NCBI GenBank assembly: GCA_938039765.1
Contig: CALHTV010000180.1
Location: 1 to 5,107 of the forward strand
DNA: 5,107 nt
Direction: 5' to 3'
Source: an uncultured Dictyoglomus sp.
GTDB taxonomy: Bacteria; Dictyoglomota; Dictyoglomia; Dictyoglomales; Dictyoglomaceae
The stretch's first letter is position 1; each line of letters starts with the position of its first letter. Of this stretch, positions 4,744 through 5,107 are shown piece by piece. The notes beneath the pieces are model-generated. The model did no database searches, had not been told where the DNA came from, and saw only the letters and a program-made list of their open reading frames with translations. The position numbers and the translations under genes were made by a program.

Positions 4744-5107
4744 ATGGGAGAGAGAACTGTAGTTCTTGGGGTTATCGGAGCTGATGTTCACAGTGTAGGA
4801 TTAAGAATACTAGATTATGCTTTGAGAAAAGCAGGGTTTGATGTAGTTAATATTGGGGTTTTATCTTCTCAAGAGGATTTTATTAAGGCTGCAATAGAAT
4901 CTGGAGCAAGAGCTATATTAGTTTCTTCCTTATATGGACATGCAGAATTAGATTGTAGAGGTTTTAAAGAGAAATTACAGGAAGCTGGATTAGAGAATAT
5001 AATTTTATATATTGGGGGTAATCTAGGAATAGGTCAAAAAAATTGGGATGAGGTAGTGAAAAAATTCAAGGCATTAGGTTTCCATAGAGTATATCCTCCA
5101 AAAACTT
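4744..5107 (+). CDS. glmS: Glutamate mutase (methylaspartate mutase) S subunit, cobalamin-binding, 3' end missing
   Basis: The reading frame runs off the right edge after 121 complete codons. The clostridial sigma subunit is about 137 residues, so only the last ~15 are missing. The protein starts [19 protein letters not shown], with the cobalamin-binding DxHxxG motif (D14, H16, G19) in which the histidine replaces dimethylbenzimidazole as cobalt ligand. It continues with [29 protein letters not shown] and [12 protein letters not shown], all close to the GlmS/MutS sigma subunit of Clostridium glutamate mutase. With the catalytic E subunit it would interconvert L-glutamate and (2S,3S)-3-methylaspartate using adenosylcobalamin. 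The E subunit and the MutL-like protein expected nearby are not in the window. Start ATG follows the peptidase stop by three bases, and GGTGA (4732-4736) lies seven bases upstream as binding site. The symbol glmS is also used for glucosamine-6-phosphate synthase, and this gene is unrelated to that. Confidence 0.9.
   Translation, partial: MGERTVVLGVIGADVHSVGLRILDYALRKAGFDVVNIGVLSSQEDFIKAAIESGARAILVSSLYGHAELDCRGFKEKLQEAGLENIILYIGGNLGIGQKNWDEVVKKFKALGFHRVYPPKT

Noticed and set aside
1..5107. Mobile element, CRISPR array, riboswitch or novel defence system
   Set aside because: No transposase, terminal repeats, regularly spaced repeats or long unexplained intergenic region was seen. All space except 39 bases or fewer between genes is accounted for by known families.

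Overview
The window is an AT-rich stretch of bacterial chromosome in which every gene lies on the + strand and is tightly packed. The base composition, the tmRNA tag peptide ANTNLALAA and the gene content suggest a thermophilic anaerobe, most probably Dictyoglomus or a close relative. That identification rests on memory of the tag and on overall style, so it is tentative. The amidase carries a signal peptide and AMIN-type domains, as expected for an enzyme working in the cell envelope.

Layout: (1) bases 1-320 hold the C-terminal third of a GalE-type nucleotide-sugar epimerase that enters from the left edge. (2) A strong extended -10 promoter sits at the end of that gene, just before smpB (345-806). 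(3) The tmRNA gene ssrA (807-1158) begins on the base immediately after the smpB stop codon. It is a complete one-piece tmRNA with a tRNA-Ala-like domain, a long H2 helix, four pseudoknots, a tag reading frame and an encoded CCA end. (4) After 39 bases with no visible terminator comes an operon: a secreted N-acetylmuramoyl-L-alanine amidase (1198-2859, TTG start), glutamate racemase murI (2856-3656), a peptidase T-like M20 metallopeptidase (3640-4740, GTG start) and the start of the cobalamin-binding S subunit of glutamate mutase (4744 to the right edge).

How the parts work together: SmpB and tmRNA are the two partners of trans-translation, which rescues ribosomes stalled on mRNAs lacking a stop codon. 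The amidase and MurI both act on peptidoglycan, one cleaving the stem peptide from muramic acid and the other making D-glutamate for that peptide. MurI, the peptidase and glutamate mutase share amino-acid, and specifically glutamate, metabolism. The short gaps and overlaps (4 bp, 17 bp overlaps and a 3 bp gap) argue for translational coupling in one transcript.

No mobile element, CRISPR array or obvious new defence system is visible. The most interesting points are the zero-base junction between smpB and ssrA, the apparent near-leaderless smpB mRNA, and the lack of a terminator after ssrA.
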